A DNA stretch of 64,000 nt, from NCBI RefSeq assembly GCF_016863255.1, contig NZ_BOON01000031.1, forward strand, positions 62,001 through 126,000, given 5' to 3'. Below, piece after piece: positions 50,307-59,193 of this stretch. The notes under the pieces are model-generated. The model had not been told where the DNA came from and ran no database searches. It saw only the letters and a list, made by a program, of their open reading frames with translations. Source of the stretch: Planosporangium mesophilum (GTDB lineage Bacteria; Actinomycetota; Actinomycetes; Mycobacteriales; Micromonosporaceae). Each line of letters opens with the position of its first letter. Positions within the stretch are counted from its first letter, which is position 1. The position numbers were made by a program, and so were the translations under genes.

Positions 50307-51310
50307 TCGATGATGTCTTCGTCTTCGACGGCGTCGCGCACGTGTTCAACTTCGAGTCCAAGAACGCCTTCGGTACGCCAGGCGAGATGTTCTCCAACCA
50401 CCTGTACGCGTTCCACAACACGCTGACCCCGGACGGCGAGCCGCACCTGCCGCCCGAGGAGTTCCTGCGCCAGTGGACGGTCTCCGACATCCGGAAGATG
50501 GTCTACGACGAGTCGGACACCGACATGCTGGTGGCGATGCCGCTGCCGCTGACCGACCTGTACCACGACGGCCTGTCCGCGTGGGAGAGCTGCGCCGAGC
50601 TCGCCAGCCGGGACCCCGACCGGACCGTCTTCTGGGGCTCGGTCAACCCTCTCGAGGGCCGCAAGGCGCTGGATCTGATGGAGCGCCAGGTCGGCGAGTT
50701 CGGCGCCAGGGCGTTCAAGTTCTACAACGTCCGGTACGACTACGGATCGCCGTACCCGTGGCGCATGGACGATCCCCAGGTCGCCTTCCCCATCTTCGAG
50801 AAGGCGCAGGAGCTGGGCGTCAACCTGATCGGCGTGCACAAGGGCGTCCCGCTCGGGCCGCAGCCGATCGAGCACACCCAGACCTGGGACATGGACGGGG
50901 CGGCGGCCAACTTCCCCGACCTCAACTTCATCATCTACCACGTCGGGCTGCCGTTCCTCGACGAGACGTGCTGGCAGCTCATCCGGTACCCCAACCTGTA
51001 CGCCTCGCTGGCCGCGACGATCAACTTCCTGGTCCGGGCGCCCCGCATGTTCGCCGAGATCCTGGGCAAGCTGCTGTTCTGGTGCGGCGAGGACAAGATC
51101 GTGTACGGCTCGGAGGCGCCGATCTTCCATCCACAGTGGGCACTTCGGGCGTTCATGGACTTCCAGATCCCGCAGGACCTGTGCGACGGGTACGGCTACC
51201 CGCAACTCACCGATCAGGCCAAGCGGAAGATCCTGGGCGAGAACCTGCTGCGCCTGCACGGCATCGACGTCGCCGACGCCCGTGCCAGGCTGGGCCGTAC
51301 CCACACCTAG
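50303..51310 (+). CDS. Amidohydrolase-2-family protein
   Basis: 335 residues. TIM-barrel amidohydrolase-2 (ACMSD-like). FVFDGVAHVFNF carries a histidine near the first strand (normally HxH; here only one His is seen). Later metal-site candidates are in GVHKGVPLG, IIYHVGLPF and IVYGSEAPIFHP (S-E where the family usually has S-D). These departures may mean an atypical metal site or a decarboxylase/lyase. GGAAGGAG upstream. Followed by a strong terminator. Confidence 0.78.
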   Translation: MIDDVFVFDGVAHVFNFESKNAFGTPGEMFSNHLYAFHNTLTPDGEPHLPPEEFLRQWTVSDIRKMVYDESDTDMLVAMPLPLTDLYHDGLSAWESCAELASRDPDRTVFWGSVNPLEGRKALDLMERQVGEFGARAFKFYNVRYDYGSPYPWRMDDPQVAFPIFEKAQELGVNLIGVHKGVPLGPQPIEHTQTWDMDGAAANFPDLNFIIYHVGLPFLDETCWQLIRYPNLYASLAATINFLVRAPRMFAEILGKLLFWCGEDKIVYGSEAPIFHPQWALRAFMDFQIPQDLCDGYGYPQLTDQAKRKILGENLLRLHGIDVADARARLGRTHT

Positions 51311-51415
51311 CATCGCCCCGATGGGGACGTGACAAGCTCACCACCGACTCAGGCGTCGAGGACCGCGAATCCGGTGGCTTCGGCGGGGTGACGCCGGTAC
51401 ACAACGCACGGTCCC

Positions 51416-51467
51416 GGGCTCTTGGACGCTTGTGCCACCCATAGGCGGCCCAAGCGTCCAAGAGCCC
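51416..51467. terminator. Strong bidirectional terminator
   Basis: Perfect 17-bp inverted repeat (51416-51432 and 51451-51467) with an 18-nt loop between the amidohydrolase (plus) and the cellulase (minus). Confidence 0.85.
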
Positions 51468-51472
51468 AGAAG

Positions 51473-52897
51473 CTACGGGCTGGTACAGGTCAGCGTCGGG
51501 TTCGACGCGCTCCCGTTGGCGGTGAACCCGAACTGGGTCGACGCCCGCGCGGCGAGCGATCCGTTCCACGAGGCGTTCTTCACCGTCGCGGTGGAGCCGC
51601 TGACGCTCAGCGTCCCGTTCCAGACCTGGCTGATCGACTGGCCGGAGGCCAGCGTCCAGGTCACCGTCCAGCCGTTGACGGCCGAGGTACCGGCGGTGAC
51701 CGTGACCTGTCCCTGGAACCCGCCCTGCCACGAGTTCACCGTCTGGTACGCAGCGGTGCAGGCACCCGTAGCCGGTGGGGGCGTGGTCGGGGACGGGGTG
51801 GACGGCGGGGTTGGAGACGGAGTCCTCGTCGGCGTGGGAGACGGCGTGGTGGACGGAGTAGAAGGCGGTGCGGTGGTGGGTGGCGCGGTCGTCGGCGGCT
51901 CGCTGGGCGGGTACGGTGCGCTGCTGGCCAGGCTGTACGCGAGATCCGGTACGAACGAGCCGGCCGCGTACCCGCAGCCGTCGGCCTCGCCCGGCGGCTT
52001 GATCCACAGGTACGCGTCGATGTTCGCGTCGCCGGTGTTCGTGGTCGGGTACTGGCCGATGCGGCGGTCGGTGTTGTCGTCGGCGCACCAGTCACCACTG
52101 GCCCCGCCGTTGCGGCTGGTGTCGATGATCTGGCGCTTGCCCGGGACGCCGGCCCCGGCGAGGGCGGAGATGATCGACCGGCCGTAGCTGGCCTCGCTCG
52201 ACGTGGATTGGAAGTTCGACACGTTGGTGTAGAAGCCGTCGGCGTACTGCACGCCGGCCGCCCTGAGCCGGTTGGCCTGCTCGCTTGCGCTGTTCCAGGC
52301 CGAGTGCCCGCCGTCGAGGTACACCTTGGCGTTCGCGTTGCCGGCCTTGATGGTCTGCGTCGCCGTCGTCAGGGCCTGGTTGCGTGCGGCGAGCTCGCTC
52401 GCGCTCAGGCAGGTCTGCAGCGCGATCGAGTCGGTCTCCAGGATGACGATGACGGTCCGGTCGCCCAGACCTCGGGAGAAGTTGGAGACCCAGGTCTGGT
52501 ACTGGTTGAAGTCCGGGGCGCCGCCCGCGCTGGCGCCGCCGCAGTCGCGGTTGGGGATCTCGTAGACCGACAGGACGGGGATCCGGTTCGCCGCGTTCGC
52601 GGCGCCGATGTACGTGGAGACGTCGGACTGGACGGTCGACGGGTTGAAGGACGACAGCCAGTGCGCCTGCGGCTGGCTGGCGATCTTGTCACGGATCACC
52701 GGGGTACGCGAGTCGTTGGGGTTGGCCGCGACCCACTTGACGACCTGGGTGTTCGGATCGCGGTACAGGGCGCCGGAGAGGGTGCCGGCGGACGCGGAGC
52801 CGCTGGTGAACCACACGCTGGCGGCGACCGCACCAGCGACGGCCACCGCGGCGATGGTCGCCGGTCGGCGGCGGCCGGATGAGGGGCGAGAGGGCAC
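51473..52897 (-). CDS. Secreted cellulase, GH6 catalytic domain with CBM2
   Basis: 474 residues. Signal peptide to about residue 38. GH6 catalytic domain (about 40-325): signature VYEIPNRDCGGASAGG, catalytic Asp region VIVILETDSIA and WIKPPGEADGCG. A Pro/Thr/Ser linker (about 330-372) and a C-terminal CBM2 (ACTAAYQTVNSWQGGFQGQVTVTAG to the final CTSP) follow. Inverting beta-1,4-glucanase or cellobiohydrolase, extracellular, bound to cellulose through the CBM. A perfect CebR-type operator lies 40 bp upstream. Confidence 0.93.
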   Translation of the reverse strand: MPSRPSSGRRRPATIAAVAVAGAVAASVWFTSGSASAGTLSGALYRDPNTQVVKWVAANPNDSRTPVIRDKIASQPQAHWLSSFNPSTVQSDVSTYIGAANAANRIPVLSVYEIPNRDCGGASAGGAPDFNQYQTWVSNFSRGLGDRTVIVILETDSIALQTCLSASELAARNQALTTATQTIKAGNANAKVYLDGGHSAWNSASEQANRLRAAGVQYADGFYTNVSNFQSTSSEASYGRSIISALAGAGVPGKRQIIDTSRNGGASGDWCADDNTDRRIGQYPTTNTGDANIDAYLWIKPPGEADGCGYAAGSFVPDLAYSLASSAPYPPSEPPTTAPPTTAPPSTPSTTPSPTPTRTPSPTPPSTPSPTTPPPATGACTAAYQTVNSWQGGFQGQVTVTAGTSAVNGWTVTWTLASGQSISQVWNGTLSVSGSTATVKNASWNGSLAARASTQFGFTANGSASNPTLTCTSP

Positions 52898-52936
52898 GGG
52901 GGTGTTCCTTCCTCCCAGAAAACTGACAGATATCGA

Positions 52937-52950
52937 TGGGAGCGCTCCCA
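52937..52950. promoter_or_regulatory. CebR-type operator (TGGGAGCGCTCCCA)
   Basis: Perfect 14-bp palindrome identical to the CebR box known from Streptomyces and Thermobifida cellulase genes. CebR, a LacI-type repressor, releases it on cello-oligosaccharides. Placed between promoter and start of the GH6 gene. Confidence 0.88.
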
Positions 52951-53043
52951 GGTGAGGTTAGTGCACCCGGCTGTCAACTGCCAAGAGGTACGCGGCGCAC
53001 TCAGTCCCATCAATCCGGCGGCGAATCGTGGTAGACACAGGTC

Positions 53044-53889
53044 ATGGCGACCCTTCGATGGCTGCGGCCGACGGCACGCGTCCTCGCCACCCTGCTCGTG
53101 ACCACGGTCCTCAGCTGGACGCCGACCGCCGCCACGGCCGAGGCCGGCATCGTCCGAGCCTCCGCGCCGGCCGGGGCCGGCGGGCGCGGCCCGGCCGGGT
53201 TCGTCGCCTTGTCCGATGTGGATCACACGATCCTCCAGGACATCCGGTACGACACGTACCACAACTTCGTCGGCCGCCCGATTGTCGGCTACCGCGACCC
53301 GATCTGCATCCTCACCCGGCAGGCCGCCGAGGGCCTGCACCGGGCACAGGTCGCCGCTCAGAGCCTCGGGTACAGCCTCAAGGTCTACGACTGCTTCCGC
53401 CCCCAGCGCGCCGTGGACGACTTCGTACGCTGGGCGGAGCGCCTCGACGACCAGCGGATGAAGGCCGAGTTCTATCCGCGCGTGGACAAGACCGTGCTGT
53501 TCGCCGACGGGTACATCGCCAGCAGGTCGGGGCACAGCCGGGGCAGCACCGTCGACCTCACGCTGGTCGCCCTGCCGCCCCGCCCGCAGCGCCCGTACCT
53601 GCGGGGCGAGCCACTGGTCTCCTGTTTCGCGCCCCGGTGGCAGCGGTTCGGAGACAACACCGTGGACATGGGTACCGGATTCGACTGCTTCGACCCGCTG
53701 GCCAACACCCTCGACCCGCGGATCACCGGCCGCGCGATGGACAACCGCCTGCTCCTCAAGCAGGTGATGACGGACGCGGGCTTCACCAACTACGCCAGCG
53801 AATGGTGGCACTACACGCTCGCCGGCGAGCCGTACCCGGACACGTACTTCGACTTCCCGGTGGCGCGCCGAGCCGTGACGGGCGGATAA
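53044..53889 (+). CDS. Secreted D-Ala-D-Ala dipeptidase (VanX-like, M15D)
   Basis: 281 residues with a signal peptide (to about residue 32). Zinc/active-site motifs in order: VYDCFRPQRAVDDFV (catalytic Arg), SGHSRGSTVDLTL (H-x6-D) and ASEWWHYTL (E-x-x-H). M15D peptidases hydrolyse D-Ala-D-Ala or related D-dipeptides. Here it is exported, unlike resistance VanX, so it probably trims cell-wall dipeptides outside. 17 bp upstream of hypF on the same strand, but functional linkage is not obvious. Confidence 0.88.
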   Translation: MATLRWLRPTARVLATLLVTTVLSWTPTAATAEAGIVRASAPAGAGGRGPAGFVALSDVDHTILQDIRYDTYHNFVGRPIVGYRDPICILTRQAAEGLHRAQVAAQSLGYSLKVYDCFRPQRAVDDFVRWAERLDDQRMKAEFYPRVDKTVLFADGYIASRSGHSRGSTVDLTLVALPPRPQRPYLRGEPLVSCFAPRWQRFGDNTVDMGTGFDCFDPLANTLDPRITGRAMDNRLLLKQVMTDAGFTNYASEWWHYTLAGEPYPDTYFDFPVARRAVTGG

Positions 53890-53906
53890 CCAGGGCGGAG
53901 GTCGTC

Positions 53907-56225
53907 GTGGCGGACGAGGACACGCCGGTACGGTGGCGGATCCGGGTCGAAGGCATCGTCCAAGGGGTCGGCTTCCGGCCCTTCGTGTACGCCCTGGCCA
54001 TCCGCCACGGCCTGGCGGGGCTGGTCGGCAACGACGCGCAGGGGGTCTTCCTCGAGGTCGAGGGGCCCCCGTCCGGTGTCGCGGAGTTCCACCGTGACCT
54101 GACCCGCGAACCGCCGCCGCTTGCGGTCATCGAGCGGGTCACCGCCGAGCCGATGCCGGCGACCGGGCTGCCGGGTTTCGTGGTCGCCGCCAGCGAGCCC
54201 GGTGGCGAACGCCAGACGCTCATCTCACCCGACACCGCCACCTGCGCGGACTGCCTTCGTGAGCTGTTCGACCCGGTCGACCGCCGGTACCGGTACCCGT
54301 TCGTCAACTGCACCAACTGCGGCCCCCGGTTCACCATCGTCCGCGACGTCCCGTACGACCGGCCCTTCACCACGATGGCCGGGTTCCCGCTGTGCGCGGA
54401 GTGCGCCCGCGAGTACGCCGACCCGGCCGACCGGCGCTTCCACGCGCAGCCCGTGTGCTGCCCGGCGTGCGGCCCCCGGCTGCGGCTGATCACCTCGCCG
54501 GGCGAGGACATCACCGGCGCACCGCCGGGCGAGGACGTACCCGGTGACCCGATCGCGGCCACCGTCGCGCTGCTGCGGGCCGGCAAGGTCGTCGCCGTCA
54601 AGGGGCTCGGCGGCTACCATCTCGCGGCGGACGCGGCGTCGCCGGAGGGCGTCGCCGCGCTGCGCTCCCGCAAGCACCGCGAGGAGAAGGCCTTCGCGGT
54701 CATGGTGGCCGACGTCGCCGCCGCCCGGAAGCTGTGCGCCGTCGACGACGCCGAGGAGCGGGTGCTCACCAGTCCCCGGCGCCCGATCGTGCTGTTGCGG
54801 CGCCACCGGGACTCGGCGCTCGCCGAGCAGGTCGCACCGGGCAACCGGTTCCTCGGCCTGATGCTGCCGTACACGCCGCTGCACCATCTGCTGACCCGTG
54901 AACTCGACCGCCCGTTCGTCCTCACCAGCGGCAACGTGAGCGACGAACCGATCGCCTACGAGGACGCCGACGCGTTGGCCCGGCTGTCGCCGATCACCGA
55001 CGCCTTCCTGCTCCACGATCGGCCGATCCACATCCGTACCGACGACTCGGTCACCCGCGCGGTCGCCGGGCGGGAAATGCCGATCCGGCGCTCCCGCGGG
55101 TACGCCCCCGCTCCGCTGCGCCTGGGCCGCGCCGTCCCCCGCCCGGTGCTCGGCTGCGGTGCGGAGCTGAAGAACACGTTCTGCCTGGCGAAGGGCGAGT
55201 ACGCGTTCGTCTCGCACCACATCGGCGACCTGGAGAACTACGCCACCCTGCGCTCGTTCACCGATGGGGTCGCACACTTCCGGCGGCTGTTCGACATCGA
55301 TCCGCAGGTGATCGCGCACGACCTGCACCCCGAGTACCTGTCCACGAAGTACGCCCTGGACCAGACCGCGATCGGCCACCGGGTACCGGTGCAGCACCAC
55401 TGGGCCCACATCGCCTCCTGTCTGGTCGACAACGGGGAGGTGGAGCCGGTCATCGGGGTGGCCTTCGACGGCCTCGGCTACGGCGAGGACGCCACCATCT
55501 GGGGCGGCGAGTTCCTGGCCGCCGACCTGACCAGCTTCGAGCGCGTCGGGCTCCTCGAACCGGTACGGATGCCGGGCGGGGTGGCGGCGATCCGGCAGCC
55601 CTGGCGGATGGCGGCCGCGTACCTCGACGCCGCGTTCGCCGGCGACCCGCCCCGGGATCTGGCGGTGGCCGAGCGCAACGCGTCCACCTGGGACGCCGTG
55701 CTCGCGGTGGGGCGCTCCGGGCTCAACTCCCCGCTCACCTCGAGCGCGGGTCGCCTCTTCGACGCCGTCGGCGCGCTGCTGGGCGTACGCGACGTCATCA
55801 GCTACGAGGGTCAGGCCGCGGTGGAGCTGGAGCAGCGCGTCGACCCGCACGCGGACGGGGCGTACGAGGTCGGGTTCGCCGAGGGGCGACCGTTCCGGGT
55901 ACGCGGAGCCGACCTGGTCCGGGCGGTCGTGGCCGACCTGCACCGTCACGTGCCGGTCGAGACGATCGCGATGCGCTTCCACCGGGGTATGGCGACGGCG
56001 ATCGTGGCCGGCGCCGAGCGGGCCCGGGCGGCGACCGGGCTGTCGGCCGTGGCCCTGTCCGGTGGCGTGTTCCAGAACATGGTGCTGCTGTCGGGCGCCG
56101 TCGAAGGGCTGAGCCGGCGGGGTTTCCGGGTGCTCACGCACCACCGTGTGCCGCCCAACGACGGCGGGATCAGCCTCGGCCAGGTCGCGGTCGCCGCCGC
56201 CCGCGACCGGGCCGGGCTGGTGTGA
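53907..56225 (+). CDS. hypF: Carbamoyltransferase HypF (hydrogenase maturation)
   Basis: 772 residues from the GTG at 53907, with GGAGG five bases upstream. Domains in order: acylphosphatase (IVQGVGFRPFVY, about 10-95), two zinc fingers with CADCLRELF, CTNCGPRF, CAECAREY and CPACGPRL (about 110-190), YrdC-like carbamoyl-adenylate domain (GGYHLAADA, SGNVSDEPI) and Kae1-like domain (ending with SGGVFQNMVLLSG and NDGGISLGQ) with QHHWAHIASC. Makes the thiocyanate on HypE for the CN ligands of the [NiFe] centre. Convergent with the rest of the hyp operon; only 3 bp separate the stops. Confidence 0.96.
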   Translation: MADEDTPVRWRIRVEGIVQGVGFRPFVYALAIRHGLAGLVGNDAQGVFLEVEGPPSGVAEFHRDLTREPPPLAVIERVTAEPMPATGLPGFVVAASEPGGERQTLISPDTATCADCLRELFDPVDRRYRYPFVNCTNCGPRFTIVRDVPYDRPFTTMAGFPLCAECAREYADPADRRFHAQPVCCPACGPRLRLITSPGEDITGAPPGEDVPGDPIAATVALLRAGKVVAVKGLGGYHLAADAASPEGVAALRSRKHREEKAFAVMVADVAAARKLCAVDDAEERVLTSPRRPIVLLRRHRDSALAEQVAPGNRFLGLMLPYTPLHHLLTRELDRPFVLTSGNVSDEPIAYEDADALARLSPITDAFLLHDRPIHIRTDDSVTRAVAGREMPIRRSRGYAPAPLRLGRAVPRPVLGCGAELKNTFCLAKGEYAFVSHHIGDLENYATLRSFTDGVAHFRRLFDIDPQVIAHDLHPEYLSTKYALDQTAIGHRVPVQHHWAHIASCLVDNGEVEPVIGVAFDGLGYGEDATIWGGEFLAADLTSFERVGLLEPVRMPGGVAAIRQPWRMAAAYLDAAFAGDPPRDLAVAERNASTWDAVLAVGRSGLNSPLTSSAGRLFDAVGALLGVRDVISYEGQAAVELEQRVDPHADGAYEVGFAEGRPFRVRGADLVRAVVADLHRHVPVETIAMRFHRGMATAIVAGAERARAATGLSAVALSGGVFQNMVLLSGAVEGLSRRGFRVLTHHRVPPNDGGISLGQVAVAAARDRAGLV

Positions 56226-56228
56226 CGG

Positions 56229-56630
56229 TCAGCCTCCCTGGTCACCCCGCTGCAGGTTCGGGCTCTCCTCGTCGATGGGGCCCTGCGCGTTGACGCCGGA
56301 CGAGTCCCGCTCGTCCGAGGTGCCGTACGGGCGCTCGGACGCGCCCTTCGTACCCTCGTCGGTCCGTCCGGACTCCTGGTCGGCGCCGACCTCCTCGCCG
56401 CGGCGGGTCATGCTCTCGCCGACGCCGAGGGGCGTCTCGGCGTCCATGTCGGTGGGCGGCACGCCGCTCTCGTCGACGGCATCGTCGTGGTAGCCGCCTT
56501 CGCCCGCGACATTGGACGACCGGCTGATCGGGTTCTCCTGGATTGCGCCTCCCGCGCCCTTCTCGTCGTCGTAGGGCGGCAGTGGGTGTTCGTCGCCCCG
56601 CTCGTAGGGCGGGACCTGGTGTTGGGTCAT
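56229..56630 (-). CDS. Small acidic, probably disordered protein at the end of the hyp operon
   Basis: 133 residues, almost without hydrophobic residues: rich in Gly, Asp, Glu, Ser and Pro with no predicted fold. AGGGAG lies seven bases before the ATG. 11 bp downstream of the hypE stop on the same strand, so co-transcribed. I do not recognise a family. It may be a general stress-type disordered protein placed here by chance or a real operon member. Confidence 0.6.
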   Translation of the reverse strand: MTQHQVPPYERGDEHPLPPYDDEKGAGGAIQENPISRSSNVAGEGGYHDDAVDESGVPPTDMDAETPLGVGESMTRRGEEVGADQESGRTDEGTKGASERPYGTSDERDSSGVNAQGPIDEESPNLQRGDQGG

Positions 56631-56641
56631 GGGGCGTCTCC

Positions 56642-57724
56642 CTAACAGATGCGTGGCAGTGGGTCGCCGACGAGGACGTCGACGATGCGGGTACCGCCGA
56701 ACTCGGTCTTGAGCAGCACCAGCGACGGCGGGTCCGCCTTGACCTGACCGATGACGGCGGCCTCGGTACCCTGCGGATGCGTGCGCAGCGCGTCGAGGGC
56801 CGCGTCGGCGTCCTCGGGGGCTACCACGGCGATGAACCGACCTTCACAGGCGACGTACAGCGGATCAATTCCCAGGATCTCGGACGCCCCGCGGACCTCG
56901 GTCCGCACCGGAACGGCACGCTCGTCGAGGACGACGGCCACGTCCGAGGCGCGCGCCACCTCGTTGAGGACCGTCGCCACGCCGCCGCGGGTGGCGTCAC
57001 GCAGGCAGCGAACCCCGGGGGCGGCGGCGAGCAGCCGGTCGACGAGGTCGGCCAGTGGCGCCGTGTCCGACGTGAGGTCCGCTTCGATGTCCAGTTCGCC
57101 GCGGGCGAGCATGATGGTGATGCCGTGGTCGCCGATCGGCCCGGAGACCAGGACGACGTCGCCGGGCCGGGCGCGGCTGGCGCCCAGCGTGAGGTCGTGG
57201 GAGATGACGCCGACGCCCGCGGTGTTGATGTAGCAGCCGTCGGCCTTGCCGCGCTCGACGACCTTGGTGTCCCCGGTGACGATCTGGACCCCGGCCGCCT
57301 CGGCGGCGCGGGCCATCGACTCGGCGATGCGGACGAGGTCCTCGGTCGGTAACCCCTCCTCCACGATGAACCCGCTGGACAGGTACCGGGGCCGGGCACC
57401 CGACATGGCAAGGTCGTTGACCGTACCGTTGACGGCCAGCTCGCCGATGTCGCCGCCCGGGAAGAACAGCGGGTGGACCACGAACGAGTCGGTGGTGAAC
57501 GCCAGCCGCGGCCCGCCCAGCGAGAGCACCGCCTGGTCTTCCAGCGGTTCGAGCAACGGGTTGCGGAACGCCTCGAGGAACACCGCCTCGATCAGGGTGT
57601 GGGTCGCCTTGCCCCCGGCACCGTGGGCCAGGGTGATCCGTTCGTCCTTGATCTTCGCCCGGCGCCGGCGGGCCTTGTCGATGCGCTCGAGGACCTGCCG
57701 TTCCCGGTCGTCGACGCTCGTCAT
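56642..57724 (-). CDS. hypE: Hydrogenase maturation protein HypE
   Basis: 360 residues from the ATG at 57724, overlapping the hypD stop. AIRS/PurM-like ATPase: ERITLAHGAGGKATHTLIEAVFL, FTTDSFVVHPLFFPGGDIGELAVNGTVNDLAMSGARP, then GDTKVVERGKADG and LRDATRGGVATVLNE. Ends in PRIC, the C-terminal cysteine that carries the thiocarboxamide and thiocyanate. The N-terminus has 30 extra residues with a basic KARRRRAK segment before the usual start. Confidence 0.95.
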   Translation of the reverse strand: MTSVDDRERQVLERIDKARRRRAKIKDERITLAHGAGGKATHTLIEAVFLEAFRNPLLEPLEDQAVLSLGGPRLAFTTDSFVVHPLFFPGGDIGELAVNGTVNDLAMSGARPRYLSSGFIVEEGLPTEDLVRIAESMARAAEAAGVQIVTGDTKVVERGKADGCYINTAGVGVISHDLTLGASRARPGDVVLVSGPIGDHGITIMLARGELDIEADLTSDTAPLADLVDRLLAAAPGVRCLRDATRGGVATVLNEVARASDVAVVLDERAVPVRTEVRGASEILGIDPLYVACEGRFIAVVAPEDADAALDALRTHPQGTEAAVIGQVKADPPSLVLLKTEFGGTRIVDVLVGDPLPRIC

Positions 57725-58857
57725 GAGCGCGTCGCCTCCATCACGCGGGTACGGGTGAACCGGCCGAAGTTGTAGTACGCCGCGCACGCGCCCTCGGGCG
57801 AGACCATGCAGGTGCCGATCGGCGTCTCCGGGGTGCACGCGGTGCCGAACACCTTGCACTCCCACGGCTTCAGGACGCCCTTGAGGACCTCGCCGCACTG
57901 GCAGGCCTTCGGGTCGGCCACCCGCACGCCGGGCAGGTCGAAGATGCGTTCGGCATCGAAGCGGGCGTACTCCTCCCGTACCTTCAGCGCGGAGTGGGAG
58001 ATGAAGCCGAGGCCCCGCCACTCGAAGTACGGGCGTAGCTCCATGACCTCGTTGATGACTCCGAGTGCCCTGAGGTTGCCGTCCCACGGCACGACCCGGC
58101 TGTACTGGTTCTCCACCTCGCAGCGGCCCTCGGACAGCTGGACGAGGATCATGTAGATGGTCTGGAGGATGTCCAGCGGCTCGAACCCGGCGACGACCAG
58201 GGGCTTGTCGTACTGGCGGGTGATGAAGTCGTACGGCCGGCAGCCGATGACCGTGGAGACGTGACCGGGGCCGATGAACCCGTCCAGGCGCAGGTCCGGC
58301 GAGTCGAGGATGGCCTTGATCGCCGGGATGATCGTGACATGGTTGCAGAAGATCGAGAAGTTCTCGACCCCCTCCTTGGCGGCCCGCAGGACCGTCATGG
58401 CGGTCGACGGCGCGGTGGTCTCGAACCCGATCGCCATGAACACCACGCGCTTGTCCGGGTTCTGCTTGGCGATCTTCAGCGCGTCCAGCGGGGAGTACAC
58501 CATGCGGATGTTCGTGCCCGCCGCGTTGGCGTCGAAGAACGTGTCGCCGCTGCCCGGTACCCGCATCATGTCGCCGAACGACGTCATGATGACGTCGGGC
58601 TGCCGGGCGATGTAGATGGCGTCGTCGACCCGGCCCATCGGGATCACGCAGACCGGGCAGCCGGGCCCGTGTACCAGCGTGACGGACTCCGGCAGGTAGT
58701 CCTCCAGTCCGTGCTTGTAGATGGTGTGGGTGTGCCCACCGCACACCTCCATGAACTTGTACTGCCGGCCCGGCTCGCACAGCTCGGCGATCCGGGCGGC
58801 CAGTGCCTGTGCCTTGTCCGCGTCGCGGTACTCGTCGACGAATCGCATCCGTGTCAT
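57721..58857 (-). CDS. hypD: Hydrogenase maturation protein HypD
   Basis: 378 residues. FMEVCGGHTHTIYKHGL, HGPGCPVCVIPM and the [4Fe-4S] cysteines in CQCGEVLKG, PWECKVFGTACTPETPIGTC. Scaffold for Fe(CN)2CO assembly together with HypC. 63 bp downstream of hypC, a gap that holds a hairpin (58881-58914). Confidence 0.96.
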   Translation of the reverse strand: MTRMRFVDEYRDADKAQALAARIAELCEPGRQYKFMEVCGGHTHTIYKHGLEDYLPESVTLVHGPGCPVCVIPMGRVDDAIYIARQPDVIMTSFGDMMRVPGSGDTFFDANAAGTNIRMVYSPLDALKIAKQNPDKRVVFMAIGFETTAPSTAMTVLRAAKEGVENFSIFCNHVTIIPAIKAILDSPDLRLDGFIGPGHVSTVIGCRPYDFITRQYDKPLVVAGFEPLDILQTIYMILVQLSEGRCEVENQYSRVVPWDGNLRALGVINEVMELRPYFEWRGLGFISHSALKVREEYARFDAERIFDLPGVRVADPKACQCGEVLKGVLKPWECKVFGTACTPETPIGTCMVSPEGACAAYYNFGRFTRTRVMEATRS

Positions 58858-58880
58858 CTCTACCTCGATCCGGGCCGATT

Positions 58881-58914
58881 GGCCGCGGGTGCCGCACAGG
58901 CGCCACCCGCGGCC
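58881..58914 (-). other. Hairpin in the hypC-hypD gap
   Basis: 11-bp inverted repeat (58881-58891 and 58904-58914) with a 12-nt loop in the only sizeable gap within the operon. Possible attenuator or mRNA-processing or stability element. Confidence 0.45.
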
Positions 58915-58920
58915 CGGTTG

Positions 58921-59193
58921 TCATTCGATCTTGGATTCGCGCAGGGCGTTCAGCTCGTCCTCGTACGCCTGGCCGATCCCTTCCAGGAACTCCAGCGCCG
59001 CCTTGGCCTCGGACTCGTCGATTTTGGACAGAGCGAAGCCGACATGGATCAGGATCCAGTCCCCGCGCCCCAGGCTCTCGCCCTCGAGCAGCCCGATGTT
59101 GATGGCCCGCCGCACGCCACTGACGTCCACCCGGGCCAGGTCCGGGTGGTCATCCATGATCTCGATGACCTCACCGGGAATCCCCAGACACAT
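58921..59193 (-). CDS. hypC: Hydrogenase assembly chaperone HypC/HupF
   Basis: 90 residues. Starts MCLGIPG with the functional Cys2, followed by VDVSGVRRAINIGLL and GDWILIHVGFALSKIDESEA. Chaperone that carries the Fe(CN)2CO unit from HypD to the large subunit. Overlaps hypA by 23 bp. Confidence 0.95.
   Translation of the reverse strand: MCLGIPGEVIEIMDDHPDLARVDVSGVRRAINIGLLEGESLGRGDWILIHVGFALSKIDESEAKAALEFLEGIGQAYEDELNALRESKIE

Noticed and set aside
56642-58924. A single 760-codon minus-strand frame covering hypE and hypD
   Set aside because: Only the downstream 360 codons are HypE; the upstream part is the wrong frame of hypD, which has its own perfect HypD sequence.
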